NCBI GenBank assembly: GCA_964019055.1
Contig: OZ025224.1
Coordinates: forward strand, 3,719,376 to 3,783,375
DNA from: Anthopleura xanthogrammica
Lineage: Eukaryota > Cnidaria > Anthozoa > Actiniaria > Actiniidae
Reading direction: 5' to 3'
DNA: 64,000 nucleotides
In this document: positions 1 to 11,572 of the stretch, one piece after another
How the letters are laid out: the number at the start of each line of letters is the position of its first letter
Numbering within the stretch: the stretch's first letter is position 1
Notes under the pieces: model-generated
The model's input: only the letters and a program-made list of their open reading frames with translations
Databases searched by the model: none
What the model was told of the DNA's origin: nothing
Position numbers and translations under genes: made by a program

Positions 1-748
1 AAAAACACAGATACGATCGGAGATATTGCTATACTGGCGCGTCATCTCCGCATGTGAAAAACAAACGTGCCGGTGTGAAAGACGTCAGCGTTTTCAAAAG
101 TCTCCGTTTTCATGTCGCTGTCCACATTACAGAATAGCACTTCGTTTTCAAATGTCTCCACTGTGGAGAGAGCTTTCAAATGTGTGCATTATCTAGCGTC
201 CATGGACCGCAAGGCACCAAAACGTATCGGAAAAAATGATGCATTTTCAAACCGAAGCGAAAACGCATTAGTTTGGTCGTGGTCTAAAACGTACTGGACG
301 ATAATAAAGAAAGGATTTACGCATCTTAAAATAGTGGTAACTATAGAATGTATCCCACGTCCTTAATGGGCAATCAGCACAAGAATAGAAGCTGTCAATT
401 AACCTAAGAATAAATTGTTGTATCTAATTTGGATCCAGAATCGCTGCAAGGGATCGATTAAATTTATTTATTTGTTTCATATGGTTTTAAATTTTTTAAA
501 TTTTCTGAATTCTTTTTATTTTAATTTGACGACCGAAACATCATTACAGTTGCACACCTTTTTTACACGGTGTTTCAGCTACCTTCTTCTTTACTAGGTT
601 TATTTTACAAGTTATCTTACAATTTCTTGGTTCAGTGTGACTGTCGTTCAGTACCTGTATGTTGTTCAATCGAAACAACCGGGAAAAGTCACCATTGGGA
701 AAACGTACACGTATAGCTTAAGCTCACTGACACCGGGCACTTGATTTT
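1..748. other. Intergenic sequence with a possible degraded repeat
   Basis: No gene is supported here. The stretch around 80-300 contains repeated variants of a 'gttttcaaa.gtctcc' phrase on one strand with related 'cgaaaacgcatta' phrases further on, which resembles a worn inverted-repeat element. On the minus strand an AATAAA polyadenylation hexamer lies at 599-604, about 145 bases past the stop codon of the gene at 749-1813, and probably belongs to it. Confidence 0.4.
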
Positions 749-1813
749 TCAATCACTCATGGCTGAGTTCAAAGGATTTAGTTCAAGACTTGAACACGAC
801 AGAAACTCAACTCTTTGTTGTCCAGTCACATGATCATTCCCATGATCCTTTTCCTGACATCCCATAATTTTCTCCACTACATTTTCCATAGCAACTGCTT
901 CGATTCCACTCCTCTTCTGAACTTTCCCACCGTGTTTTTCCCAGTCTCCACTATCTAAGGAATGCGCATGCGCAAATGTCTTCAAAGGCTCCTTACTTGG
1001 CCCCAGACTCCTGCCAAACCGACATTGAACATACTTGTTAAACTTCGAATTGAGCTTCCTTTCCATTGGTTGAATTCTATTCTTCGTATTTTTTTCAGTG
1101 GAGTTTTTTTCACAGTTTCTTTGCCTCTCCGTGGATGGAAAACATTGTCTGGCTGTTAAAGGGAATTCCATTTCAAAATCATTTCGTTCTCCGTCGATGT
1201 CTTTGCTCATCTTTATCAAATAATTATTCGTCGTGTGAACAAATTTAGGAGACGCATGCGCAGGAACTATTGACTTTGGAGTTCGAAGGTGAGAGGGCCT
1301 CGTAGCCTGACGATGATTCGAATTCAAATCTTGTTCTTCTTCTGTTTTTTCCGAAGTAAGAAGGTTCCGTCCTTGAATGAAAAACTCCTCATTCAACGGA
1401 GCTGAATTTTTCTTCGAGAATTTCAAAATAAACGGAAGCTTTACTTCCTCGCTTTTCGATATTTGAGGAAGATCTGGTGCAGAAGAGTAGCGGGTAGGTT
1501 TCCTAAACCTCGTTTCGTAAAAATCAGCCGAGCGACAAATTTGTCGAGGGACGAACTCTATTTTGGGGAAATTCCAAGACTTAGAAAGAATACCAAAGCG
1601 GGTGGCTTTGCTTGAGGGAATGGATGGTTGAATTGATGATTTGGTTTGTGAAGCCACTGTGTTTTGTGTCAGCGGTAGACTGTCTATGATGTTTTGCATG
1701 GTCAGGAGTTGGCATAGTCTCTCGCTGCAGATTTCCTCTCGGTCTACGTCACTTTCTTCAAGTTTTAAACCGCTGAAATCAAGATGACCGCTTTTTACTT
1801 TGAGGTAACTCAT
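749..1813 (-). CDS. Unrecognised 354-residue protein, probably last exon of a gene
   Basis: This is an open frame of 354 codons from an ATG at 1813 to a TGA at 749. I do not recognise the family. A good 3' splice site (pyrimidine-rich, CAG) sits just upstream on the minus strand, so the exon probably starts at 1821 and the ATG lies eight bases into it, with a non-coding or very short first exon further up. The frame stays open upstream to another ATG at 1879, which I take to be intronic. The protein is hydrophilic, rich in Ser, Lys and Glu, has no signal peptide, membrane segment or Cys pattern, and includes an 'RYSSAPDLPQ' stretch that looks like a basophilic-kinase or 14-3-3 type site. It is probably largely disordered. 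An AATAAA is present downstream at 599-604. Length and composition argue that it is real; function is unknown. Confidence 0.5.
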   Translation of the reverse strand: MSYLKVKSGHLDFSGLKLEESDVDREEICSERLCQLLTMQNIIDSLPLTQNTVASQTKSSIQPSIPSSKATRFGILSKSWNFPKIEFVPRQICRSADFYETRFRKPTRYSSAPDLPQISKSEEVKLPFILKFSKKNSAPLNEEFFIQGRNLLTSEKTEEEQDLNSNHRQATRPSHLRTPKSIVPAHASPKFVHTTNNYLIKMSKDIDGERNDFEMEFPLTARQCFPSTERQRNCEKNSTEKNTKNRIQPMERKLNSKFNKYVQCRFGRSLGPSKEPLKTFAHAHSLDSGDWEKHGGKVQKRSGIEAVAMENVVEKIMGCQEKDHGNDHVTGQQRVEFLSCSSLELNPLNSAMSD

Positions 1814-2097
1814 TGTTTTATCTGTAAAAGAAAATCCATAAATAAGTGATCGCACTTTACAACACTTCGCAATACACACTTACGTACGCTCTAAACCGGA
1901 AGCAGTTTGGAAGGACCCAGTGTCATTTTGAATCTTATGGAAACGCCTTGATATTGATTGACGTCTACCAAAACCTAGCTACTTCGCCGAGACGACGATG
2001 CCGTGCGTGCTACTGAGACGCACTGTAATAGATAAAAGCGGCTTAAAACGTGAAAAACAGTGTAAGAGGTCAAGAGCTAAATGGTATATATTTGTAT

Positions 2098-2667
2098 GGA
2101 CCCTTGCAGCACTTTAGAATGCAATAGGTTTCCAATACACCAGTTTCACATTCGATGGAAACCGCTGTTTTTGAAGACCACAGACTCATTTGCACAGGCT
2201 TAGCCTCGTTTATAAGGGATGGGATTTCAAAACATTGGTATTGTTCAACTTACACATTCTTTACATTACGGTTGACTTTTGCAAATCATTAGCAACAGCC
2301 AACTGTAATGTAAAGAATGTGCAAGTTGAATAATACCAATCCCACGGACTTTTAATGGTGTATTTGAATAGATGACTTATAAACGAGGCTAAGCCTGTGC
2401 AAATGAGTCTGTGTTCTTCAAAAACAGCGGTTTCAACCGAATGTGAAACTGGAGTATTCTCAGGAGATTGAAATTATTTTGTTTTGGCCTCCAAATTGAG
2501 CTGCTTTGACGTCACGTGCAAGGGGTCTATAGAGCCCTTGCAGCACGTCGGAATGCAGCTCAAATTTGAGGAAAAAAACAATAGGTTTCCAATTCTCAGA
2601 AGATTGAAATTCTTTTGTTTTGGCCTCCAAATTGAGCTGCTTTGACGTCACATGCAAGGGGTCTATA
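2098..2667. repeat. Two adjacent short fold-back MITEs, the first interrupted by another
   Basis: Two copies of a roughly 140-bp fold-back element abut here (about 2098-2531 and 2532-2667). Each begins with 'accccttgcagcac' or a variant, ends with 'tgcaaggggtctata', and has inner arms 'gctcaatttggagg' and 'cctccaaattgagc'. The first copy is split by a second fold-back family (2134-2458) whose arms read 'ccagtttcacattcgatgg' and its complement. The same nested arrangement recurs at 21685-22171. At least nine copies of the host family occur in the window. Confidence 0.8.
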
Positions 2668-4765
2668 TAATTGCCGAGTTCCTTAGATATTCCTCATGTA
2701 TGGATGTATATGTGTTAACAAGATGAAAGGGCACAGAAATCATACTGGAAATTTCTGTGGAAGTGCATTTCGTTTGAAATATGATCCAAGAATGAAGACA
2801 AATAGTACACCTATACGGGAAAATTAATACCATGGGAGGGAGGGGTGGTGAGGATGAAGTTTATCGTAGCTACCACCTGCTGATCCCTTTCAATCATTCA
2901 AAATCTCGAAGCCATGGCAACCAACACTGAACCAACAATCCATGGCATTACAGATGCAAAAATATCAAGATAAACTATATATAAAAAATTAAGGAGCAGG
3001 GATTAAGAAAGATGCACAATTATTAGACCATTCGAATTTTTAGAATAAAAAAAAAAGTTAAAAAAAAAAAGGCATTGAACAATTCAATAGCTTGACGTAC
3101 GTTATGTAACGTTCGTGTAACACTCTTATCCTCTGGTCAATCTTATGTATATTTCAGGAGAAAATTTCTGGATATTATAGTTTCTTGGCCTTTGATACTT
3201 TTCGAAACCTAACTCAAGTGGTGATAAGAATTTTGTGTACTTTCGCTAGCTCAGTGGTAACAATTCCACTTATAATCGAAACATTTGAATGATATCACAA
3301 GTTTTAAACCTACCTGAATTTGTCCAGTTTGTATGAAACCAGGAGCTGGAAACTTTGTTAGGTTTTCCTTTCCTTTTCGCGATTTCTGCTAAGCTCTTGA
3401 ACTACAGTTTATCTAAACGATAAAATGTTTGTCTAAACGATAAAATGTTTGCCCAAAATGGCAAAAATAAGCTCTGAAATGAACGCTTTTTCAGCTCAGA
3501 TCTCGGGATGTTTAGAAAGTTATTAATATAACTGTGAGAACTAGCCAGGCTACCATCAGTTCACGTATAGTAGATTATTGAAGTTCCCTCGCTCTCATTG
3601 GCTCGCTTAATTTGTCGATGGCAAAACATGTTTTGATCAAATGAAGTATTGAGGTAAAATGACAATAGTAGTGTTAACAAACACTTCACCGCTCCGGTAA
3701 ACGGAAATGTAGTGGAAGTCGAGGACCCATTTTTTGGGCGCGAAAAACTTTTGTTTTTCATAACTCAAATGTTTCAAATTTGAACAGTTCATTTAGACTG
3801 TATTGAGTTTGTATGGCTCGCATGCGACGTAAATTTCTAAATTCCAAGTACGCTTTTAAGTTTAAAAGTTTAGGACCTTATCCAGAATGTCTAATGAGGG
3901 GGTGCTTAAAATTGTCATAATTAACGCCTCAGGCTGTGGAGTGTGGTTGTATTGTTTTAAGAATTTAACAGGAAAAACATCTAAGATGTGGATTCACGCG
4001 GCCCGAGTTGGAAGCCTATCAGGCTCTTACTTAGCTTGGTTGCATGCATGAAAAAAAAAAAAAAAAAAAGGTAGGACAGACAGACAGAGAGCAATCGAGT
4101 TTAAATGAATGAATGCAAAGTCCAATCCTAATGATTGCGTCATTCCTTACTCATTTTCCTAATGAATGAATGCCTTGATCCTTCATAGATGCGGTAGATG
4201 TCTCGAGTATGTATACATTATTCCAATGACCTTTTATAGTAGTCTAATTCCTGGAAAACGCCAATAAAGCTATAAAGGTTTCGGTCCTGTTTGGGGGCGT
4301 CAAACATTATTGGCTGTCATAACAAATCGTTACGAGGACGAAGGACAATATCCCGAAATGGTTCTACGTATTGCAACGCTTGCGGCAACGTTAGGACAGA
4401 TCGCGATACGAAAGCACAACTAGACTTTTTACAGTCCCTCTTTTCCCTCGACACTCAGTCGAGTCGTTCTCCTCGACTTGGACACGGTAGGAGGTGGGGC
4501 CACAGGGAGCCCAATTTAGATAAAAGGAAAAGGTGAAAATAAAATCGGGAAAAAATCTAGTTTAATAGTTTTCTTAAATGAGAAGTAAAGTTAATGTCCT
4601 CTATAATACGAACGAGCAAGAAAATCCCTAAAAAATGCACTAGAACATGTTTTTTCGCGCGCACCTTTGTTTTTTTCTTCTTCTATATAATCCCCCTATG
4701 GTTACCGTGTGTTGAAGGATGTAGAATTGACTTAGTTTAATAGGAGCAACATTTGAAGAAGACAT

Positions 4766-5056
4766 TAATAATGAGAAATTGTAATTTAACGAGGATCGTT
4801 TCTTAAAACTAATTCACTAAACATACAGGACAACAAATAGCTGTTCGAAGACAGAATCCCAAGGTAATTGTAATGATTATACTTCACGAAAAAAAAATTC
4901 ATCTTTGAAGGTTTTAATAATGAGAAATTGTAATATAACGAGGGGAGTATCTTAAAACTAATTCACTAAACATACAGGACAACAATTAGCTGTTTGAAGA
5001 CAGAATCCCAATATTTTTGTAATTATTGTGGTTCACGAAAAAAAAATCATCTTTCA
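4766..5056. repeat. Direct tandem duplication, about 148-bp unit
   Basis: Two diverged copies lie head to tail (about 4766-4907 and 4914-5056). They share 'taataatgagaaattgtaat', 'ctaattcactaaacatacag' and a terminal 'cacgaaaaaaaaa' block. No coding potential or terminal inverted repeats were seen. Confidence 0.7.
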
Positions 5057-5118
5057 TCTTTCACTACAGATAAGTTTACTTCATGCTTCAATCCCTTAAA
5101 AATATTTAGGACGAATAC

Positions 5119-5326
5119 TTACAGTGCAAATCGAAAAACCGTGGGCACCCAGAAATAATTTAGAAATCGTTTATTGTTCGTTGAACAATCTGAAATGACT
5201 TTCTAACTACAAGAAGTTTATCTCACTACAAATCAGTCGACATTCTAGCAGTTAGAGAGTTATTTCAGACTGGTCAACGAAAGAAATATTTCTGGGTGCC
5301 CAGGGTTTTTCGATTCGCACTGTAAC
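5119..5326. repeat. Fold-back MITE with about 40-bp terminal inverted repeats
   Basis: The left end starts 'ttacagtgcaaatcgaaaaa' and continues to 'gggcacccagaaat'; the right end is the near-perfect reverse complement, ending 'tcgattcgcactgtaa'. The 208-bp length, long imperfect arms and lack of coding sequence fit a non-autonomous DNA transposon. It lies just downstream of the SR-protein gene. Confidence 0.75.
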
Positions 5327-5648
5327 AATAACAATGACGACATATTCTGGTCCCGATACAATGACGACATATTCTGGTCCCGATACCCAATATTTCGATC
5401 ATAAAAACAAACGGTCTAGAGGTGCGGAAAATCACAATACCGACTGTGAAAGCTGGACTGCATCTTGAGAACAGTAACAGTATCTAAGCAAAATTGCTAC
5501 TTTATCATGAGATCTGCTGTTTTGATCCATGAATGCTTGTGCTAGTCCCATAAAATAAAAACCAGAACTCTCCAAAAGGTTTTTTCGTAACATTTGCCCC
5601 CTAATGACTAGTACAGTATTACTTTCATGAGATGATTCAGCCATGAGT

Positions 5649-8600
5649 TTACTGGCCCAAGTCATCGCGGCGAGGAGACAACGAGCGTCGACGGCTAACA
5701 CCTGGTGATGGAGATCTGCGTGGTGAAAGGGAGCGACGAGGAGAGCGGGATCTTGAGCGGTCGAAGCTGAACAAGTAAAAAAAAATTCTGAATAAGATTT
5801 AGTTTAAAAAATGTACACCTTCAAAAATTTACCAAGCTGCAAATAAACACCTACTGTAATACATAAGATTTTCACTTTTCAAGGTGTCACTTTAAAATGA
5901 ATGACGGAAGTAACACTTACTTTCTCTTGCGGAAAGGAGAAACAGATCTAGATCTTGATCTAGATCGTCTGGATGATCTACCAGATCTTGCATTCTACAA
6001 AAATAAACAAAGAAGGAATTAATAAAATGCACTCCAAATCTACGTTTTTCCTTGATTTTCATCTTATACTACAAAGTATTCCTTACCTCTACCATTCGAA
6101 TCCTTTTACCCAATAATTCAGACCCATCTAACTTCTTGATGGCACGTCTCATGTCACTCTCAGAGGCAAAGTCAACCGCACTGTAAGGAGATAAAAAAAG
6201 GCAATAAAACACAGTCTAGTTTCCAGCAATAGCACTACTCACTGTGATTTTCAATAATCTTCGAACTTGGTAGTTGCGAGTTGCCTATTGGAATTTGGTT
6301 TTTCACTGCCGCCAGTCAAAGATATGAAAGGTACCGACTGATTAGTTTTGATTGACGGCAGTGAAAAACCAATTTCACAACAAGCTGTTGAAATGTCTGA
6401 GTTTGCAGAATAGTGAGAATCACAGTAATTCTTTATGGACAGATGCAAAAGCATATCAAAAGAAGACTAAGGAAGCATGGTGGTGTGTGCTGCTCAAGTG
6501 ACCACGAAAAATGGCTCCAAGCCAAGTTAGACTTAATTTTTTCCTACATTTTATGTTATCAAGCCATCCTCCACTTGGAGCCATTGTTTCAATGTCACTT
6601 GAGTGAATTTAATAATCAAGGCCTATTATACTGATTTTAAATTTTTCATTTTTTGAATCACAGGATCAGAGATAATGACAAAGGGTATTACGGCCTTATA
6701 GCCACCCTAAAAAAAAGCAGATTTGGGAAAATGACATCTCAGTATATGATAGAGTATAATTCATTCCAAGATTCCCTTACCCTTCTCCAATTCTGTCCTT
6801 GTGGCACTGAGTGAAGGTTACATCTCCTGCCTGACGCATGAAGTCTTTAAGATCCTGTAATGGCCAAAGACGAGAAAAGAATTAGAAGACAGTACAGTTT
6901 TGGCCCTTAAATGGACAAGAGACAGTTGTTATTTGAAACCTTTTATTATTTAGATTAACATTTGGAAAAATAACCCTGAAACACTAACTCCAAGCCTGGA
7001 AGTAAATCATAAAGCTCATCATCAATCTTGAGGCATTTTGGAAAAGTCGGAAATAGAAAGCTAAAAACAGGTATAAACAAGTGAGTAATGTGATTTTATT
7101 TTTGGTTTGTTTGAAACAGAAGTGTAGAAAAAGGAATTTATCAAAACTTTTGACACAAATCATTATACTGGAATGCATAAAAAATACTAAAATTTATCCT
7201 AGGAGCAAAAACACCCTATACAAAGTCCTCGACTTACACCTTTTATTCTTACCTGGCATCATAAAAAATAGTCCAAGTTACACTTTGTTACCACTACCAA
7301 ATTTTGCCATTAAATTTGCCCAAAGTTCTATTGGCCAGGGGAGTACAGTACAATGCAAGAGTGACTTAACCAGCCTGTACCTGGACAAGACCACCACCTA
7401 TCTGACTACCACCATTCCTTGATTTGCATAGCTATTCTATTTGTTTTGGAATGGGAAACCCCCAGGGAATTGACCAGGAAGACACCATGCAGCAACATGG
7501 TGACCAAGACAAACCAAATGGGATACCAAGTGGCCAAACCAGATCAAGTTGAGGCACCAAAGAAAAGTCAAAGAGCACTAGCCAGAAATCTCTTTAGCAG
7601 ATTAGCAAGCATGCCCATTCCTGAGATCACGGTACCAACCAAACCATTATACCAAAGTCTTAACTATGATACTACAGAGCAATATAAAGGGTTTACAGTC
7701 AGCTTAAATAATCTACGAAGGTTATAAATTGCAGGCACTTGCCATCATTAATATTGAACTTTTTTTTCTCTCTCTATTTTTTTCCTCCTGAAAATTAAGT
7801 CTTACCAAAGGGCTTGGTAACCTAAATACTAGAACTTTCAAATATTTTAAAATTAAGAATAATTTATAAGAATTTTTTGATATTCAACAGTATACCTACA
7901 GAAAGTAGTTTAAGTTATTTTGAATTCTTTTTATTAGAAAATCATAAAATATTTGTGTGCGCATGTGTGTTTGAAATCATGCATAGCTACAAATAATGGG
8001 TACCCAGTGACTGGACATGATGACCGGCCACATTGGACTAATCAAAATGTAAAGGACAAGAAGTATTTAGCCAGACAAGTGCCAATCAAAATGCAAATTG
8101 AGGTTATGTGTTTAGAAAAGTATAAGATTGAGAATATTTTTTGAAACATAATGTAAAGTACATGTAGTAAGAACGAGAGAGGTCTTTGGATTACTTTGTA
8201 CTTGGTAACTAGGTTGATATTGGGACTCTGATAATCTTACCTGCCATCCTGCTCTTGTCGACAGATTCTCTACAGTCACCTTCCATTGTGTATTGTAGGG
8301 TTGAGTAAATCGACTGAAAATTCAAACAATATATATGATAAATTTAGTACTGCTGCCACAAACACCGGAACCCCAAATGCAGGACAAAATATTAATGCAC
8401 TTGGATGCCTTGTATGCTATTGGGTCTTGGGATCAATTCTTGGACTTGGCATTATATGTGAGTTGAGTTTGTTAGGTCTCTCACTTGACTTAGATCAGCC
8501 CACAGGTTGTTTTAGGGTATTAATAAAATTTGAAAATATGCCTTGTATAGTAATAATTACACAAAAGTTTGAAAGACAAACTATGGGATATCTCATGTGG

Positions 8601-10240
8601 CACTCATGTGGTTACTTCAACTTACCCATAACTACTTCTTCTTGATTCACTCCTTCCATAACCTCCTCCTCCTCCTCTATCTCCTCCTCCTCCTCCACCA
8701 CCACCACCACCGCCGCCGCCTCCTCCTCCTCCTCCTCCTCCACCTCCTCCTCCTCTACTTGGGTGAGCATGTTCCACTGTTACTCTGAATAGGATGAAAG
8801 TGATTATAGTCAAACTCGCTTGTGCATTAACAATAACACTAACAATAGCATTGTGATGTTAATATGTCAACCATTTTCACAAAAGCTCTAAGTTGCTTTG
8901 TTTTACCAGCCAATTGATCTCTGGTTGGCACATGAATGACAAATGCTTACATCAAAGGGCTCAAAACAACTGCCGGTTAACAGTTCCAGTCTGGTCAAAT
9001 TTGGAACTTGATTGGTTAAATCCTTTTTTCAACAGACATGTTTACCGGTCATATTTAAAAAAAAACGTTTGATAATAGCCATGAAAAAACAAATTCCATG
9101 AGGCAACTTGTAACTACTTAGCAACTTCACGTAATAATGAAAATTGCCGTAAAACTTGGAATGATGAAAATAACAAAATTAATGAAAAGAACATTGCAAA
9201 TTTCAAATCCAGCACTTTTTCAAAACGTTCAATTTTTCGTGAATAGAGTTTTTTTTAACAAAAAAGATAAAGTTCAACACACACATCAGTTTACAATGGT
9301 ACCTAATTATAATTTAGATTTCACACAAATGCGTGAATCAAGGTTGTTAGCAAGCCTTGAAAAACTGGGGGGGGGACAAAAAGTCACTTTGCAACACGTA
9401 ATCACAAAAAAACAAAAATTTTATCCTATAGTTTTACTATATATACTATGCTTTACTATTTTTTTATAGTTGTTTTACTTTTCTGGGGAAAACTGGGCCC
9501 CCTGGCCTCTGTGGGCGCTACAGCCCTGTGAGTGAGCTGGCGAATGAATGAATGAAATTCAATTCATCCTTGAGAAAAAAAATCACAAATAATTACACAA
9601 AATTCAATATCATATGCCACGCGAATTTAAAAAATTGATGCTGAATTATTGCAATTATATTTACTTTTATTTCTAAATATGCATCACGAAATTGCAAATT
9701 AGAATTTAATTTAATTAAACTTTAATGAGCTCCTACACAAGAAAAGACCCAAAAATTACAATACATTACCTTTCTCCTTTAAGTTCTTTGTGATTTAATT
9801 CATAAACGGCATCTTCTGCATCTCGTTCGTCTTCAAATTCCTAAATAAAAAGAATTTTCTTAATACTTCTAAAGAAGATGTTTGATATATATATAGGTAA
9901 ACGTTGAGTGGAAGTCGAAGCAAGAACGAAATGGAGAAGCAAGTTTTACGCGTTCCTAAGCTCGTAAAAACGAAGAAACACAAATAGGACACAGCAAAGG
10001 AAGTACATAATCTTTAAAAAACACTCGTGAGCATGTAAACTAAGAGAAATAATCAACAAATATAGATTTTTTGGAGGTTTTCGACTATCGCTCCAGCACA
10101 CTCACCACGAAAGCAAATCCAGTCTTCAAGTTAATGTCCCGAATTCGCCCAAAACCACGGAAAAATCGTTCTAATTCTCTCTCGTCAATACGGGGTGGTA
10201 GTCGACCTACAAAAACTCGATTCCCTCGATCACGACTCAT
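5649..10240 (-). CDS. SR-family splicing factor, SRSF4/5/6-like
   Basis: Eight coding exons on the minus strand: 10106-10240, 9770-9840, 8626-8784, 8241-8313, 6781-6854, 6087-6180, 5921-5994 and 5649-5766. They join in frame to about 265 residues. RRM1 spans residues 7-72, with RNP2 'VFVGRL' and RNP1 'TGFAFVEF'. A glycine-rich hinge with 24 consecutive Gly follows. RRM2 spans about 122-202 and carries '[15 protein letters not shown]', close to the family signature SWQDLKD. A C-terminal Arg/Ser domain covers 203-265. Proteins of this family bind exonic enhancers in the nucleus and recruit U1 and U2AF to splice sites. The two-RRM plan with this RRM2 groups it with SRSF4/5/6 rather than SRSF1/9, although the glycine hinge recalls SRSF1. 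The RS tail is short for SRSF4 or SRSF6. The start is the first ATG in exon 1, giving [12 protein letters not shown]. It is transcribed divergently from UBE4B. Confidence 0.95.
6298..6370. repeat. Hairpin in SR-gene intron 5
   Basis: The arms 'ggtttttcactgccgccagt' (from 6298) and 'gacggcagtgaaaaacc' (to 6370) are inverted copies with only a couple of mismatches. They lie between coding exons 5 and 6. It may be the core of a worn fold-back transposon. Confidence 0.6.
6493..6605. repeat. Short fold-back element in SR-gene intron 5
   Basis: The left arm 'tcaagtgaccacgaaaaatg' with 'gctccaag' is matched by the right arm 'cttggagccattgtttcaat' with 'gtcacttga'. The total length is about 113 bp, with no coding content. 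Confidence 0.65.
8415..8540 (+). repeat. SINE remnant carrying one 57-bp unit
   Basis: The sequence has a worn tRNA-like B-box region ('gggatcaattcttggac'), then the SINE body phrase 'gtgagttgagtttgttaggt', then one copy of the 57-bp unit ('gacttagatcagccca...aggttgttttaggg'), and ends in 'taataaaatttgaaaa'. The same order of parts appears on the minus strand at 53605-52930. It lies in intron 3 of the SR gene. Confidence 0.6.
8655..8757. repeat. Coding trinucleotide run (Gly24) in SR gene
   Basis: The plus strand shows runs of 'cct', 'cca' and 'ccg' triplets. On the minus strand these are GGN codons encoding 24 Gly, then Asp-Arg and five more Gly, in the hinge between the two RRMs. Mixed codons (GGA, GGT, GGC) within the run suggest it is not a very recent pure expansion. 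Confidence 0.85.
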
Positions 10241-11572
10241 AGTTTTTAGGGACAAAAAGTCGAAGTAAAGATAGTGATTTGTTGAAGAACACGAGACTCG
10301 AGACAAAATGGCGTCTTGTGAAGAAAGATGACGCTGAGAGCACGTGACTTGGGAATACCCGACATGCAACACGAGAATAAATTAAGAAGAAAGAAAGAAA
10401 GAAAGCTAAGAAAGACAGAAAGAAAAAAAGAAAAAAAGAAAAAAAGAAAGAAAGAAGAAGAGACAGAGAAATGTAGAAAGAAAGAAAGAAAGAAACAAAG
10501 AAACAAACAAAGAAGGAAAGAAATGTAGGAAGGAAAGAAGGGAGGGAGAGAGAAAGAAAGAAATATAAAGTGAAGGAGAAAATGAATAAAAAATGTAAAA
10601 GAGAAAAGAAGAAAAAACAATGAAGGGAAGGAAAGAAGAAAAAGAGAGAAAGGAAGAAAGTTTTTTTTTTCAAGAAAAAGAAAGGAAGAAGGAATGAAAG
10701 AAAGTACTACTTTATTCCATATAGCTGGACCCACTTTTATCGATACGCAGGGCGAGGACGAACCGAGTAGCAGGAAAAGACTGCCGACTGTTTCTCAGTA
10801 TTCCTTGTCGTGCGTGCGCTGTTTTAATTTAATTTTTAATTTAAACTAATAAGTTAATGAGAAAAGTGGGTCCAGTTCTGGACTATAGGCTACTTATATC
10901 GCTCACTATACCAAACTGTTATGAACAATGAATGCGAAAGGACTCATGGCCAAAAAAAGTTCACAAAGCCAAGGAACTCTTGATCAATGTTTTAAACAAA
11001 ATGCTCTACGTTCTGCTATTTTATCGTTATCAGTGAATTTAGAGACCTTATTCCCCGTAGGAGTGGATTGGCAGTGGATTTGGTGATCTTTAAGATCACC
11101 TTAATTTTAAAAAGACCACAAAATTGTGCAAAAACCCTAATCGCCCCTCCCCCCTCAACTCTCAGTAATTTACTTCAGTAAAGTGATTGACAAGAAATTC
11201 AGTTCCTCCTCATTTTTCTCACCCACTTTTTTCTCGTCCGATAAAAATGACCAATCCCTTCCATATTTTTTCGTTCATCCACTTTCCCATTTTTTTCGCC
11301 GAATCATCGATCAAAGGCTCATGGGTAGCACGCGCATCCAATGCATCACGGGAACGACTTCTATGACACAACAGAAAAAATCATGGCGGTCACAACATTG
11401 CTGTGTTTATAACAAAAACCGCTCTGAAAAAAATACTTTCAACTTAAAAGGAGACATGATTTATTGAGTTCTAGCTTATCCAATACTTCATTATTGCCGT
11501 AGAGCTGGTTCTACGGGTATTTGAACAATCCAAAAGGTTATATTCTTACAAAACGAAACGTTTCTTCTGGCC
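10241..11572. promoter_or_regulatory. Divergent intergenic region between SR gene and UBE4B
   Basis: The start codons of two housekeeping-type genes on opposite strands lie 1.33 kb apart, so both 5' UTRs and promoters must fall here. Contents: a purine-only tract on the plus strand (about 10380-10705, mainly 'aaag' and 'aaaag'), repeated 'gtgggtcca' phrases at about 10728 (inverted) and 10865 flanking an AT-rich stretch, and two 'ATGGCG' contexts at 10309 and 11383. The latter opens a 9-codon upstream frame (11383-11412) that would precede the UBE4B start. No TATA box was identified with confidence. Confidence 0.5.
10380..10705. repeat. Purine-rich (GAAA/GAAAA) low-complexity tract
   Basis: About 325 bases are nearly free of pyrimidines on the plus strand, made of irregular 'aaag', 'aaaag' and 'gaagg' units. 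Open frames across it are low-complexity artefacts. Such tracts can form triplex DNA and keep promoters nucleosome-poor. Confidence 0.85.

Larger units (their letters stand above)
1880..5431. other. Intergenic, repeat-rich
   Basis: No coding region is supported. The stretch holds two adjacent short fold-back elements with a third nested inside (2098-2667), a direct duplication (4766-5056) and a fold-back element with 40-bp arms (5119-5326), each listed separately. The remaining sequence is AT-rich with poly-A runs near 3049, 3061 and 4051 and shows nothing recognisable. Confidence 0.5.

Noticed and set aside
8597..8788. Leu/His-rich plus-strand frame
   Set aside because: It is the antisense of the glycine hinge of the SR protein.
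10230..10734. Phe/Leu/Ser-rich minus-strand frames
   Set aside because: These are translations of the GAAA purine tract upstream of the SR gene start; there is no domain and no conservation signal.
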